Origin: Astropecten irregularis
Lineage: Eukaryota; Echinodermata; Asteroidea; Paxillosida; Astropectinidae
Length of the DNA: 64,000 nucleotides
Assembly (NCBI GenBank): GCA_963971285.1
Contig: OZ020248.1
Location: forward strand, 3,162,001 to 3,226,000
Direction: 5' to 3'
The translations under genes were made by a program, and so were the position numbers. The notes under the pieces were generated by a model, which had not been told where the DNA came from, searched no databases, and saw only the letters and a list, made by a program, of their open reading frames with translations. Positions 1-11,199 of this stretch are shown in pieces; position 1 is the first letter of the stretch; each line of letters begins with the position of its first letter.

Positions 1-404
1 CCCCTGTACGCATACGCATTCCACATTAGGTTTTTCTCTTCTCGTGGTCCCTTGCTTTAGCATTATTAAAATGTCACCGTAATGCGGGCCGGTACCGTTA
101 TTGGGACGTCATTTTCAAAATCTGACTGAATGGCTAAAGTTTAAGAGGTTTTTATACATTTACAGATGGATTTTACTATTTTTTATCATGTTGAATAAGA
201 AAAAAAGAAAACACAAAACAATTCCGGTGCTTTTTTCATGTTTTTTACCTCTCTTTTCGCGCGATAATGCTATGCAAATTTTTCGTTTGCGTACGGTACG
301 CATTGGCCTTAACCCCGCCTCCCCCCCCTGTACGCATGGCGTACGCATCGGAAACAAACCCCCCCTCCCCCCCTTCGTGCGTACATACTTTATGGACGGC
401 CCCT
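1..404 (-). repeat. Family R repeat end (GGGGCCGTCCATAAA terminus)
   Basis: Read on the minus strand from about 404, the sequence opens with GGGGCCGTCCATAAAG followed by a TACGCACG and poly-G rich stretch, and TACGCAT words recur to position 1. A terminus of this kind caps widespread non-autonomous DNA transposons of invertebrates. The other end would lie outside the window. No coding potential is seen; the short open frames are C-rich low complexity. Confidence 0.45.
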
Positions 405-1005
405 AACCAGGGGCCAATTTCAAAGAGCTGCTTAAAGGTACAATACATGATTGGTAAAGGTCACAGAACTGCACTCATACGTTGTCTCATGAAACATGTA
501 CATGAAATAATAAACATGTGAAAATTTGAGCTCAATCGGACATCTGAGTCACGAGAAAATAGCGACAACCGGACTCGATTTTTCTTATAAAACATGAAGA
601 ATAGTTTACTTTATGTTTGTTCCAAAAATTGTTCGGAAGAACGATCTTATCTTTGGAAAAGACACTAAATCTTGATTTGCTTGAAAAACCCAGCATCTGA
701 TGAACCAAGATTTCCCATGGTGACTGTTTGCACTGTTTACGAACTGTTGAGTCCATTTTCTGTCTCAAACTTAATAAAACATTTTTTGGAGGCCTTGCAA
801 ATCCTATATGCTCCTTTTAAGACAAAAATAATGAAAAGTCTTGCTTTATTCAATTCAGGATTATTAATCAATTTTTCATTCGATGTTTACTGCTTTCGAC
901 TTGTATTTGGCCATTGTTTTGGCTGGCATACTGATTTTATGTATCAAGGTTTTTGATGCTCTATGTACTATGCAGCAGTCTTTGGATGAAGGTCAACTTC
1001 AGGGG
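405..1005 (+). mobile_element. Family C MITE with a family A-type element inserted
   Basis: The left end (about 406-430) is the family C terminus GGGGCCAATTTC. At its GAGCTGC motif it runs directly into a family A-type terminus, TTAAAGGTACAATACATG (about 431). Family C interior sequence resumes near 828-1000 and aligns clearly with the copy at 19050-19300. The family A part most resembles the copy at 56313. The two together look like a nested or composite transposon. Confidence 0.6.
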
Positions 1006-1056
1006 TGAATATAAACCTGTGGTGACTTGGCTCTACAGTACTGCATCTGTCTTAAT

Positions 1057-1425
1057 TAAAGGTAGTACAGTATCATACTTTGGTAAGACACCAAAACAGA
1101 AATGTTCACAGATTTTCTTATAAGTTACAGGGTAAGAAGATGGTGCTAGAAGAAACCTACCGTTAAAATATTTCCGTCTAAAATGGTGTATTTATCCAGA
1201 AATTAGTGAAACAACTACCGAAAATCTTTTTGATCTTTTAAAAGATCAGAAATAAAAGAGAAAAGACTTAAGAAATACTGTGGCCGTTTTATACTGTTTT
1301 CTCAAAAAGTGGGCACCGTATGGGACTGAAATTTTCACAGATGACTGTTACTGTATCTGTCTTGATATTTTTGCCCTTGAATCTGTGTTTCTTTGACAAA
1401 AACCAATGTATGATATTACCTTTAA
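1057..1425 (+). mobile_element. Family A MITE, copy A1
   Basis: This is a nearly full-length copy. It begins TTAAAGGTAGTACAG, then a TATCATACTTTGG block, and ends in a CCAATGTATGATATTACC block followed by TTTAA, so it has terminal inverted repeats. The interior carries the family hallmarks: AAAGATCA words, CTCAAAAAGTGGGCACCGTA and CACAGATGACTGTTACTG. There is no transposase frame, so it is non-autonomous. Confidence 0.75.
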
Positions 1426-1470
1426 TAAAGAGATTGCTTTATCGGCTTGAATTAAGAGATTGTCACCCAA

Positions 1471-1826
1471 AATTTCATACTTTGGTTTTTGTCAAAAATA
1501 AGCAAATTCATGGGCAAAAATATCAAGAAAGATAGAATAACAGTCCTCTGTGAAATTCCCAGTCCCAAACTGTGCCCACTTTTTGAGAAAACGGTGAAAA
1601 ACGCCTACAGTACTCTTGAAATATGTTCACTGTCATCTTTTGAAGATAACAATTATTTTTGGTCATTGGTTTTACTCTTTTCTGGATAAATGCACGATTT
1701 CAGGTGAAAGCATATTCAATGGTATGTTTCTACCATCACCATCTTTATACCCTGTAAGTTATAGGTAAATCTGTGGAGATTTCTGTTTTCAATATGCTCG
1801 CTACCAAAGTATGACACTCCCTTTAA
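1471..1826 (-). mobile_element. Family A MITE, copy A2 (reverse)
   Basis: A second family A copy in opposite orientation, about 45 bp from A1, so A1 and A2 form a large inverted pair. It ends at ACCAAAGTATGACACTCCC followed by TTTAA, only about 30 bp from the splice donor of an MFSD13A-like exon (1855). Confidence 0.75.
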
Positions 1827-1854
1827 GCAACACTCAATTGAAAAGCATACATAC

Positions 1855-3524
1855 ATGTCTATGAGCATGAAGACAACCAGTATCCATGTGTGAGTTTGCC
1901 CAATGACGTACATAGTGATTCCGCTTATGATCTTGATGATGAACGAATACATAACGACTTTGTAATATCCATATCGTGCTGCAACTGGTCCCAGCAGGAG
2001 AACTAGAATCTGAGGAAAATCAAATTTTTCAACATCAAATCAATCAAATCAACATTTGAAATGCAATCAACATTAAACTCAACATCAAAATCTGCAAAGA
2101 CTAGACTTAAATAAATGTTACATTAATACTGGTACAAAAATTGACAGCTTTATTATATTAATTAAAAGCCACATCCTCTTTGAGTGAACCCCAATCCATT
2201 TCTAAGGTTGCAGCATTGCTAATGCAGCGCATATCCTTGAGATAGAGTGGTATGTGAGTGGTTTTGTGTACTATCAAACAAACAAAAGTAATTGACTATT
2301 AGGGACACCACCAACATAGGTCTGGATAGCTCAGTTGGTAAGGGCACCGATACGGTATTCAAGAAATCACTGGTTTGAATGATTCAAATCCAGCTCCAAT
2401 CGATTATTCTTTCTTCACTTTTCAATGACATACCTACTATAATTTGTCATTGAAAAGTGAACAAAAAACATTGACTGGAGCAGGATTCGAACTAGCAACC
2501 TACAGAACACCAGAATAATTTGAATACAAAATGTCAACAGAGAATAATAAATGGTCCATCTATCTAACTTTAAATTACAGGTGAACACACGGAACAGATT
2601 TTTTTGTTCAATATGATAGAATTGAATCAATCCATTTTGACTGACCTGAGGAAGGACAAATGCGGATCCATACAGCATCCTACGGATCAGTGGAGGCAAG
2701 TCACTGGCTGGAATCAACTGATCACCGAAGATGGACAGGAAATTGGTATTATACGTGACGTGGAGTATCTGACAGAAATTCATCATAACAAAACTTTGAA
2801 AGTTCCTCTGAAGGACGATCTGCTTGAATTGAAGCCACGGTCCGGCTGAGGAGGTCCTCTCCGAGGAATTATCCGTCTTCGTCGGATGATTACTGTCCTC
2901 CATTGTGACACCATCATATACCGTGACCACATTCCGGCCGGTGTAATGCATGGCTAACCAACTAACGAATGCCAAGAGGAGGCAGAACATCTGAAAGGCT
3001 CGGAAGTTCTCCAGACTGGAGGACACAAACTCCGCTCCCATGACACTGGTAGCTCCGAGAATCGAAGCAACTTGGCAGTACTTCGTGAGACGTAGCCGAT
3101 CCTCGTGTTTCGTTGAAATCTCGGCAAACATTGCGCAGTGGGCCAGTAAGACAAATGTGAACAATGTATCGTACGCACACAGCGACACCATCAAATGTAT
3201 CCCCACCAGCCAGCTATTTTGACCCCACGGAAACCACGGTAACAGAAAACACAAACTGAACAACGGGGCGCCGTACAAGATGGCATGTCTGCGACTTCGA
3301 AAGATTCTGATACTTGAGTTGTCTTGCCAATAGGCAAAGAGAGGATCATTGAGAGCGTTCCAAATGAGGTAAACTACTTGAGCGACGGAGAACCAAGTCT
3401 CCGATATATGATAATAGTTCAGGAACAACTTGACGTAGTAAAACTGGAATACAGCCGATGTGAGTTTATTACCAAATACTGTTAACGCAAAGGCAACAGA
3501 GTTCTTGTGAAGTGTGAAAACCAT
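1855..3524 (-). CDS. MFSD13A: MFSD13A (TMEM180)-like major facilitator protein, partial
   Basis: Two coding exons are read on the minus strand: 3524-2646 (293 codons, ending CAG|gtcagt in phase 0) and 2009-1855 (51 codons plus 2 nt, acceptor tcctcag, donor AT|gtatgt). The first in-frame ATG is at 3524, after an in-frame TGA at 3614-3612; the exon acceptor is near 3628. The protein is hydrophobic throughout with several membrane segments. It shows the NALNDPLFAYWQD signature of MFS_2-type carriers, matching LWNSLNDPLFGWLSD that I recall for human MFSD13A, and aligns along the N-terminal two thirds. The C-terminal third should lie left of the window. Family members are multi-pass membrane proteins of poorly defined substrate. 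The intron 2010-2645 holds tRNA-like repeats. The identification is by remembered similarity and is fairly secure at family level. Confidence 0.8.
2165..2520. mobile_element. tRNA-derived SINE pair (family F), forward plus reverse
   Basis: A forward unit (about 2165-2440) has an upstream body with GATAGAGTGGTATGTGAGTG, an A-box-like TAGCTCAGTTGGTAAGGG near 2328 and a decayed B box. A reverse unit follows at about 2440-2520, carrying the complement of the tRNA-like 3' part (GGATTCGAAC near 2483) and the tail GTCATTGAAAAGTGAAC. The tails meet, making a foldback. It lies within an MFSD13A-like intron. Confidence 0.65.
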
Positions 3525-3660
3525 GATGATTGGAAGTTTTGCAGTTTGGGCGCAAAATGTGGAGTGTCTACTGTTTAACTGGGTCTTGTTTGCCAAATCG
3601 TGGTCAACAGCTCATGACTTCAAGTATCTGAAAGAAGAAGACATGAAAAGGTACTACTAA

Positions 3661-3796
3661 TTTAAGGTAGTATTATACTTTGGTAGAATACCGAAACAGA
3701 AATCTCCACAGATTTACCTATAGCTTACAGGGTAAAGATGGTGATGGTAGAAACATATTGTTAAAATTGTTCTGCCTGAAAGGCTGTATTTATAAC
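3661..3796 (+). mobile_element. Family A MITE, 5' fragment (A3)
   Basis: It begins TTAAGGTAGTATTATACTTTGG and follows the family through GATGGTGATGGTAGAAACAT to a CTGTATTTAT word, then the similarity stops. It lies in the 5' non-coding intron of the MFSD13A-like gene. Confidence 0.7.
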
Positions 3797-4110
3797 ATAC
3801 AGCCCTGTGTTTTGGTAGGACTTATATCTTTTTTATGATATAATTCTGGGCCCTGGCCCTGGGTGTGTGACTAGTGTGTTTACGTGTGAGTGAGTCTAGC
3901 ATGTCTAGCGCTTTGGAGCCATAGTAGGCCTATAAACAGTGTCTAGATAATTTACACCCAAGTTTAACAATAACATATTGATTACGCCCTGAGCCTAATA
4001 AATATAACGGGACAAATAATAGGCCCATAAAAAGGAACTGCATTTAACAATGTGATACGACTCGAGCTGATAAGCAGACTGACTTAACAATAACAAGGAC
4101 AGTTACTTAC

Positions 4111-4440
4111 CATGGACATGGAAGAAAGCTTCCTCCAAACAAGAACTTGAATTGACTTGAAACGTGACTTCTCAATCATGGCATGAAATTGGAATGAAAT
4201 GAAAATTTAACTTTTTTGTTGACGAACGTTAGGCTTAGCGAACGTGCTTCGTACTCGTACTCGTACTGAGCTGAGTGTACGGATTCGTATAGGCCTTGCC
4301 CTTGCCTCACTTTACACGTAGGCCTATACGAAAATATTTCACATTTGAGTGCACCTGGCGCCTCGCCCTCGGCACCAAACAAGCAGCCATGCGGATACAT
4401 TGCAGTGCTAAAATCTGCAGATTGCAAGGGACACGAAAAT
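4111..4440 (-). other. Candidate 5' untranslated first exon of the MFSD13A-like gene
   Basis: On the minus strand there is a strong donor, CATG|gtaagtaact, at 4111/4110, and the acceptor of the coding exon is at 3628. The exon would begin somewhere in about 4250-4440; the start is not determinable here. The part 4250-4275 contains CTCGTA tandem hexamers. This is inferred from splice signals and position only. Confidence 0.4.
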
Positions 4441-4578
4441 AATATTGCGGTTAAACATTAAAATATTAAAAACTTCGAAAAAAAAAATTCCTCCCGTCCG
4501 TAAATACGCAAGGGCGCCCTCGGATTATTATTGGTACCAGACTAATCATTAATTTAACAAAGGATACGCCTGGAAGCT
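4441..4578. promoter_or_regulatory. Candidate bidirectional promoter
   Basis: The gap lies between the presumed minus-strand first exon of the MFSD13A-like gene and a plus-strand exon that begins with a signal peptide. It is AT-rich with one GC patch (GGGCGCCCTCGG near 4512-4524). No certain TATA box or factor site is seen. The call rests on head-to-head geometry. Confidence 0.3.
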
Positions 4579-4716
4579 ATGCAGCCTTGCAATAATTACT
4601 GGCAGTCGCATAATTCCGTCTGGCTTCTGCCTCTCTCCTTACTGTACGTTTTGTACACGTGCACCGCAGCAGAGATGCAGACAGACTATTTTGACTACAC
4701 CTTCTGCATGCACAAT
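4579..4716 (+). CDS. First exon of a putative secreted protein, unidentified
   Basis: The ATG at 4579 opens 46 codons ending CACAAT|gtgagt, phase 0. The peptide starts MQPCNNYWQSHNSV, followed by a hydrophobic run WLLPLSLLYVLY and small residues (TCTAA), which is a typical signal peptide with likely cleavage near residue 31, then an acidic, aromatic segment (YFDYTFCMHN). A possible second exon is 4833-4898 (acceptor gtgtgcag, donor TCG|gtgagt, 22 codons, frame preserved), but its pyrimidine tract is weak. I recognise no family and find no convincing further exons. A chance open frame beside a donor-like site remains possible. Confidence 0.35.
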
Positions 4717-5138
4717 GTGAGTACTTGGCAATGTTTTCAAGAAGGTTCCACAAATTTGACGGATTTTAGCACAGAATTAACGAAAATTGACGCGTTGTTT
4801 CTATGCATTTTCGATGGTTTAATAGTGTGCAGTTGATGTACGATGTAAATCTTCTATTGCTTCTGGATTTTGGTTTCTGCGACCGTGGAAATATTTCGGT
4901 GAGTAACGTTTGGCTAGATTCATCAGCAATATATTTTTTTATTGGGGCCGAGGCTTCTCCAATTTTCTTGGCAAGACCTTGCAATGCATGATAGTTTTCG
5001 CGCGGTATCAAATAATTTGGCCTAGGCCTATAACCTTGGTGTACATAATTATGTGTATTCACTGGAAAAGTAAGGGGTTTCTAACATGTTTTCTGATGTT
5101 GGATTTCTTGATTAAGTGAAATTAAACGGGGTCAACTC

Positions 5139-5590
5139 AGGCCTTCATTTTAATAAAAATGAAGAGAGCTGAAAATCACTCTCCTTAAAATTTAAATCAA
5201 CGTAGAGAATTTAGGTGAGTGATTTGCTCTTGCTAACAAAAATCAAGTTTGAGATTGAGCTGCAAAAAAGTGCAAATCCAACTCCTTAGATTAACATAGG
5301 GCCTACTCATAGTGAATAAAGAGAGCAGTTTGCTCTTGCTAAACCAAGTTTTCCCATGTGTCCGGTATTGGAAAAAGAGAACATGCAAAATTTTGCTTGT
5401 CCTGTTGAAAATGTTTGTGTTTTTCGTAAAGGGTAAATAAATATCTGCTAGAAAAAATGTATGTGATGTTTTGAAAAAAGGCAGCTCTCCTTAAATTGTT
5501 AAGGAGCTCTTTTTTCCACTCTCCTTAGAAAAAATTAATGAGAGCGGAGGAGAGTGATCACTCTCACTCTCCTTAAAAATCAAGGCCGTG
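5139..5590. repeat. Possible foldback element with CTCTCCTTAA words
   Basis: The region starts AGGCCTTCATTTTA and ends TAAAAATCAAGGCC, a loose inverted repeat. The interior carries several copies of CTCTCCTTAA and of GAGAG/CTCTC words, including a GAGAGTGATCACTCTC palindrome near 5552. No open frame of note. Confidence 0.3.
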
Positions 5591-5629
5591 TAAAATATGA
5601 TAAATAAATAATTCATATAATCATGATTA

Positions 5630-5925
5630 TATTGAATAAAAATGCTGTCCTCTTTGAATGAGTGATCCCAATGTAAGTCCAGTTTCAGCATTGCTGCGAG
5701 TATCAATGAAATGATCCTTGGGATAAAGGATAAAGCGGTATACTGTGAGTGGTTTCATGGCTTCTGACTGCCAAACGAACAAAGATAATTTACTATTTAG
5801 AATGCCACCAATGTAGGGCTGGATATAGCTCGGTTGGTAGAGCGCCTGTTTGTTATTCAGGTCACCGGTTCGAAACCCACTCCAGTCAATTTGTCTTTGT
5901 TCACTCTTTAATGAAAAAATTAACA
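5630..5925 (+). mobile_element. tRNA-derived SINE, best-preserved copy (family F)
   Basis: The upstream body (5630-5820) matches those at 2165 and, reversed, at 58830-58930. The tRNA-like part (about 5818-5888) has A box TAGCTCGGTTGGTAGAGCG and B box GGTTCGAAACCC, and its ends GCTGGA/TCCAGTC could pair as an acceptor stem. The tail is CAATTTGTCTTTGTTCACT. The T stem is imperfect, so this is a SINE head rather than a working tRNA gene. Confidence 0.7.
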
Positions 5926-5983
5926 AGTAGCCTAACCCATCTTAAGATTCTAAATTCCTGTTTCATGTGTTCAGTGATGAGAT

Positions 5984-6134
5984 GGGGTCGATTTCACCAA
6001 ACTCATCGCAACTTACTATCAATCAACGGAAACATAGGTATTGCGTCCACACATAGAAGTCATAGGATACGATGGGTTATCCTTCGTATAAACTTGAGTT
6101 ACGATTAATCGTAAGGCTTCTTGAAATCGACCCC
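5984..6134. mobile_element. Family B MITE, copy B1
   Basis: It has perfect-looking terminal inverted repeats: GGGGTCGATTTCA at the left and TGAAATCGACCCC at the right. The interior carries TACGATGGGTTATCCTTCGT and GAGTTACGATTAATCGTA. Other copies are at 51908, 55117, 59020 and 63648. Confidence 0.75.
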
Positions 6135-6324
6135 AGTTCCCCCTGTGTAGACTTTGGTAATGTGTGGTAAACAGCTCTTGTCTTGTGTGATAGGTGGAGA
6201 GGGTTAGAGTTAAAGAAACAATTGCTCATTGTCACAATATGTTATTACTTTTTTAAACAGTACAATTAAACTAACCATAGGAAGTGCATAACACAAGAAC
6301 ATTTTACGATATAAGTGTTGTGTT

Positions 6325-6555
6325 TATAGAAGACAGGTTATATTTTGTCAGCACCAGCATTCTTCAGGACTGCAAACACTATTATGACATGCCGGCCGGA
6401 ACGTACCTCCAGCAAAAATATCATAATTTAGAGAAAGAAGGCCAGCATGACGTTTTGAGAATTGACCAATTGATCAGAAGAATGACGGTGCCGACAGAAA
6501 TATACACTTCCTTTATGAAAGCCTTTCATTTGCCTGTACAGTGTTTAAGGTCAGA
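6325..6555. mobile_element. Family K MITE, copy K1
   Basis: The left arm TATATTTTGTCAGCACCAGC is inverted at the right as CGGTGCCGACAGAAATATA. A second copy lies at 42150-42360. A 94-codon open frame across it is a by-product of the element. Confidence 0.65.
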
Positions 6556-6559
6556 CCCA

Positions 6560-8640
6560 AATTGCTAAGAATAACAGAAGTGGGTCATTGATACTTGAAG
6601 ATGTGATCCTATAATCTTCAAGTGATCAAAAATGTTTTAAAGGCTGGTGATCCATACATGTTGTAATGTGATTGAACAAACTGAACGTGAGAAATTTCTG
6701 AAAATATTTGAAGGCAAACTGAAGATGACTTTATTTGGGAATGAATTACATGTACATGTACTGCCTGCCTGTACTGGTCAACACAGATTATTTAGCAATG
6801 CTGCCCAAAAAATGTGCTTGGAAATGTCTTAAGTCGGTTAAATTCCTAAAATCCTGGATAGGTTTGTTTGGACTCATGTCATGAAGTTAAATCTATGATA
6901 ATGCAACATCTGCATCAATACACAAAAATAAGACAATGGTCATTTATTGAGGCCACGCTTGGAATTGCTGCTTCCCATTTCTGTTCATAGAAAATACATC
7001 AATGCATGCTCTTTAAATTTACATGTTTAGTCACTAAACTTTAGTATGTAATGCATATTTATTTGTTTATTGTATTTAGTAGTGTAATTGATGTACCTTT
7101 TACACTTTAAAACTGTCCACAGGTTTTATTGGGTATTTTGTCGGTTGCATTTTGTAAGATTCTAACTGGACATTTGTAAGAAGTTGATGTGATTTAGCCA
7201 ACCTTTACAATGCATTCATGTGTCTATACACAGTTTTGTATTATTTCTTTTGTCCTGAGCTACATATGTAGCCTACAGTACGTACACGTACATGTATACA
7301 TGTATGTATGTATGTAGAACTTTAGCAGGACTTTATTTATGACCAACGAAAGAAATTTTGACTAGAGCAGACTAAAAGCCTAGAGCCATAGTGTGCAATC
7401 ACTTTATAGCATTTGAAATATTTAGGGCCATGATTAATTTAAGGCCTACATATTGTCATTATTCAAAGTGTCAGTTGGAGGAGATTTATTACCATACATG
7501 TAGATGTATGAACTTAATCAAATTGAAGAGCAGGTTGAACACCTGTTAAATGAAACCCAGCTTAGGAAGCTCAGAGATCATTTATAAGGACTTGAGTGAT
7601 TTTCTACATTGTTATGAAAATGTAGCATTTTTTTTCATGTCTATGTTTACACTCCATGATTAGGAAAGAAATACAACATTTGAATTAATTTTTGCCAAGA
7701 AATGTTGCCATCTCATTCAGTATTTGATTTGACTGTCAGTTTTGTTGAGTGCATCACTCGTCAGTATTTTGTTGGTTTGATTCCAATTACAATAAAATAT
7801 TTTATTCTGTGCAGTAGACTTTGTGCCAGATAAGAATGTTTATATTCCTTTTCATTATGAATGTATTTTATAATTGTTTAGCATTCTGCGCATTTGAATT
7901 TCAGGAAAATAACAAAGGGCTGTGCACAGTCACATGTGTTAGTCTAGAAATTTAATAAGTTACATGTAATTGAATCAATATCCTTAGACAAGACCAGTGG
8001 CCTAAATTGTAATGAAATTAATGGTGTAATGCATGTAGTAACTTGTTACGTACTATCATGTACACGGTGTATGTACGGAACAGGACTGACTTACATGTAT
8101 GTACAGAACACAGTGTAAGATTTATACGACCATTGGAGTAATTTAATTCATTGCTCCAGTAGAGAGTGACTGCATCATGAAACCACACACACACACAGGC
8201 TCAGTCTCTGCACCTCAGCAATTTATTCTCGTCGTGAATGTCAAATTCCTAATTATAAATTCTCCCATGTCCCACGGTCATCTCATGTATATATCATATT
8301 GCCTTCATCTAACAACCCCCATTTACTGCAGTATTTATAGCTCTGTAGAAAGATAAAAATTGACAATTTCAAGTTTAATTGCTTTGGTTGATAAAAGAAA
8401 GCCTTTGAGAAAATTTGTGAAGGTTTTCTTTTTTTTTCTTCCCACCACCATCTTTGCAGTCAGTGTTTATGAGGTCAGATTCTAGTCAGGAAGAAGCTTG
8501 ATGCCTAAGGGCATGTATGTGTAACCAGCATTTCCCCCTCCTGTGTGCAACTACAATTGCACGATGGGTTTTTCATTTCTTCAGTCCTTTTTTTCACGAG
8601 CCTGCCCGTTATGAATATTACATGTCAGCGGCATAATGCA
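6560..8640. other. Unassigned AT-rich stretch with one poly(A) signal
   Basis: No gene can be supported in these 2 kb. An AATAAA at 7791-7796 lies in an AT-rich context and could end a transcript starting near 4579, but no linking exons are seen. Short TACATGTA words begin to appear from about 7280. Confidence 0.3.
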
Positions 8641-8744
8641 CAGCTTGTCCTCTATAGAGATGAAAAAAAAACCTGTGTCAGCCGCAGCGCAGCGGCCACT
8701 AAGAGCCTACAACGCTGATTAGGAGGACCGCGGTGTGGGACTCG

Positions 8745-8835
8745 GGTTACCCAGTTGTCATGGCAACAGGGGGGTTTCTAATCCCAGCCGGTCCAGTCCG
8801 AGTATATATATACAGGACGGGCTTTGCGGTGTGGC
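8745..8835 (+). promoter_or_regulatory. Promoter with X-box and TATA box
   Basis: GTTGTCATGGCAAC at 8754-8767 is a near-perfect palindromic RFX X-box (one mismatch to GTTGCCATGGCAAC), with another half site GGTTACCC just upstream (8745-8752). A TATATATATA box sits at 8803-8812, so initiation near 8835 is expected. The surroundings (about 8680-8830) are GC-richer than the flanks. It fits the promoter of the TCF20/RAI1-like gene, whose coding exon begins 14 kb downstream. Confidence 0.55.
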
Positions 8836-8921
8836 GTGTTGCGCACTGAAATTATTATGAATTGTGTGGAGACTGGAGACACTGGGAGGATTACCAAGGA
8901 TGAAAAAAGAACAAATTCTGT
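8836..8921 (+). other. Candidate non-coding first exon of the TCF20/RAI1-like gene
   Basis: It runs from the TATA-predicted start to a TTCTGT|gtgagt donor at 8921/8922. Joining to the acceptor at 23270 creates short upstream frames: ATG 8857 (25 codons, ends 23281-23283) and ATG 8900 (ends 23288-23290), both closed before the main ATG. The exon is inferred; there is no transcript evidence. Confidence 0.45.
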
Positions 8922-10866
8922 GTGAGTCGGGTTGATGCATGCATGCATACGTGATAAAATGCATTCTACCGAACAGCGAAGGCCCTATGCAAAGATTTTT
9001 CATAGGCCTACAGCTCTTCATGTTGTGTGCTTTGTGTGGTACTGGTGGCTAAAATCCGTTGCAAATCAATTTGGCATCATCAATCATACGGTATGTATGA
9101 ATTATGATAATGTTGCTCATTGAAATAATCTTGTTACAAACATATGTCCACATAACTGAAAAACATCGTAATTGATTTGGATAGAACCACTAGTCCAGTC
9201 TCCACCTCGCAGCTGCAGCACTCTTCTGAAGACGGCCAGAGCATACTGGCCGGAACGGCCCGTATTCACAAAAGAGTTTAAATAGGGCCTATGTCTCATG
9301 GTTTTACTGCCAAAAAAAAACATTACTGGCTACTTAATGAATTAAACACTATGAGAAACTATTAATTATGCTTTCAATTTTAGAGTTTGATTTTAGAAAT
9401 TGTTAGTACTGTACATGTACATGTACATGTAACTGATGCAGACCAAATGCATGTTCTGCTGTAGAGATTTGACAGAGAAGCTTGCTACTGTACATTAAAA
9501 AAATATGTATATACTGATTTATTGTAGGCCTATAAGTTTGTCTAAAAAATCTATAATTCCTCACAAAATAAGATTTTAATAAAGGCCTCGAACAGAAACC
9601 TTCAGAAATTCAATTTTTGAATTAATGGAATTTAAAAGACATTGAGAACCTTTGAAATAAACTGTGGCACGTCATTTGATTTTTTCCACCCTTTCATCTA
9701 CAAATAGTGTACCGCACAGATCTATGTACATATTGCTATAACTTGTGAACTGGGTTCAACGATTCCAATAAAAAGGGGAGTTTTTGTAAACGTCTACTGT
9801 CCTGTCATACTTCGCTCATGGTCAGAACACCCCTGCATTTGAAAATGATCTGACCCCAGTAATAATCGGTCTCCCGGGAGGTACTGGAAATTCACACATT
9901 CAGAGTGTGTGGCAGCATTACTGCCATGCTGGTTGACACATAGGAAAACATCACAAATAATGCCCATGATGCCCCCTGGCCATTTTTCTCATTTTATTTT
10001 TTCGAGGGCCGGTTGCTCACCTATTCTTCATATGTTTCTGTGTGTGCATCGTGCGAATGTATCCAGGATATGTTTGTTGTTTTAATGGTTTCCACCATGG
10101 GCCATGTGTTGTAATTTTCTTTTTCAATCGTTGATGATTTTATGACAAATGCGAGCGAGTCGAGCCGTTCCATTCACCTGTGACGTTTTACTACTTTTTT
10201 CATTAGATAAAATAGCTTTTGGCTCTATTTTTATAGCTCTAAAGATTGCTCCAGTGTTAAAAAAAAAATCAATTTGATTTTTGAAGTCAATGACATTTTA
10301 ATTTGAAGTTAATTAAATTTCATATTCACTTCCAGTATCAGGTATTCGTTGGTCAAGGGAAGGTTTATAAATGTGAATTTTGTTGTTGACAATATAATTT
10401 TAAAAAGTCATGTCTGGCCAATCAAAGTCAAGATTGTGATTTTGTTTTTAAAAGTGGATAAAATGGTAAAATTACTAAAAACTAGTCCAGTGATTTTCCA
10501 AATGTCAGATTTGTTCTTTGTGAAAATCTGTTTCTTTTTCAAGAGATGTATGATACAACTCTGCAGATCTGTAGAGATGCCATAAAATGACAGTATGTAG
10601 GCCTACATTTGTACTGTGTGTAGGCCCCACATAATGTACCGGTACATACATGTAATGTGTACACGTATACACATGTAGTGTACACTACTTGTGCAGTGTT
10701 TTGATATGAAGTTGTGATTTTCCATGTGGTGGTTACATACAAAACACACTGTCTATTTCTTAAAAATGCTTACAAGGTCCTTTTTCACAATGTAAATTCT
10801 GGTTCATAGTCGTACAATGTAATTGCCCATCCAAGCATGCACAACGCCACAGCCATGCAGGTAGTA

Positions 10867-11199
10867 ATAGACCTTTCTTTTGCAACGTCACAGACCTAGT
10901 TTTTGCCAACCAGCATGGCAGAAACTATGGCGAGCCATCAAAGCCAGGCAGAAAAAAGTACCACATGTTTTACCCAATTTGTACACAACGTTTCATGAAC
11001 ATTAAAATATATTGCTGAATGTAATGGAAACAGCATTTAAGCATTGATGGTACATGTATTTTGTACAGCTATGGAAAGTTAAAGTTTTAAAAATGTTGAA
11101 TGTGGTCATGCAGTCTTTCGAGAAGACGAAATGATTTGCAACATTTGGCTGCCCATGCCAACCAGCAGCCAATGTTTATAAACAAAAGAAAGGTCTATA
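10867..11199. mobile_element. Solo MITE with 16-bp inverted ends (family O)
   Basis: The left end ATAGACCTTTCTTTTG (10867-10882) is exactly inverted at the right as CAAAAGAAAGGTCTAT (11184-11199). CCAACCAGCATGGCA near 10908 is partly mirrored by TGCCAACCAGCAGCC near 11158. No transposase frame; no other copy seen in the window. Confidence 0.65.

Noticed and set aside
5818..5888. Functional tRNA gene
   Set aside because: A and B boxes are good but the T stem mispairs and the same sequence occurs in many copies with a fixed tail, so it is a SINE head.
6284..6568. 94-codon frame considered as a later exon of the secreted-peptide gene
   Set aside because: Most of it lies in family K MITE, whose other copy at 42150 is intronic.
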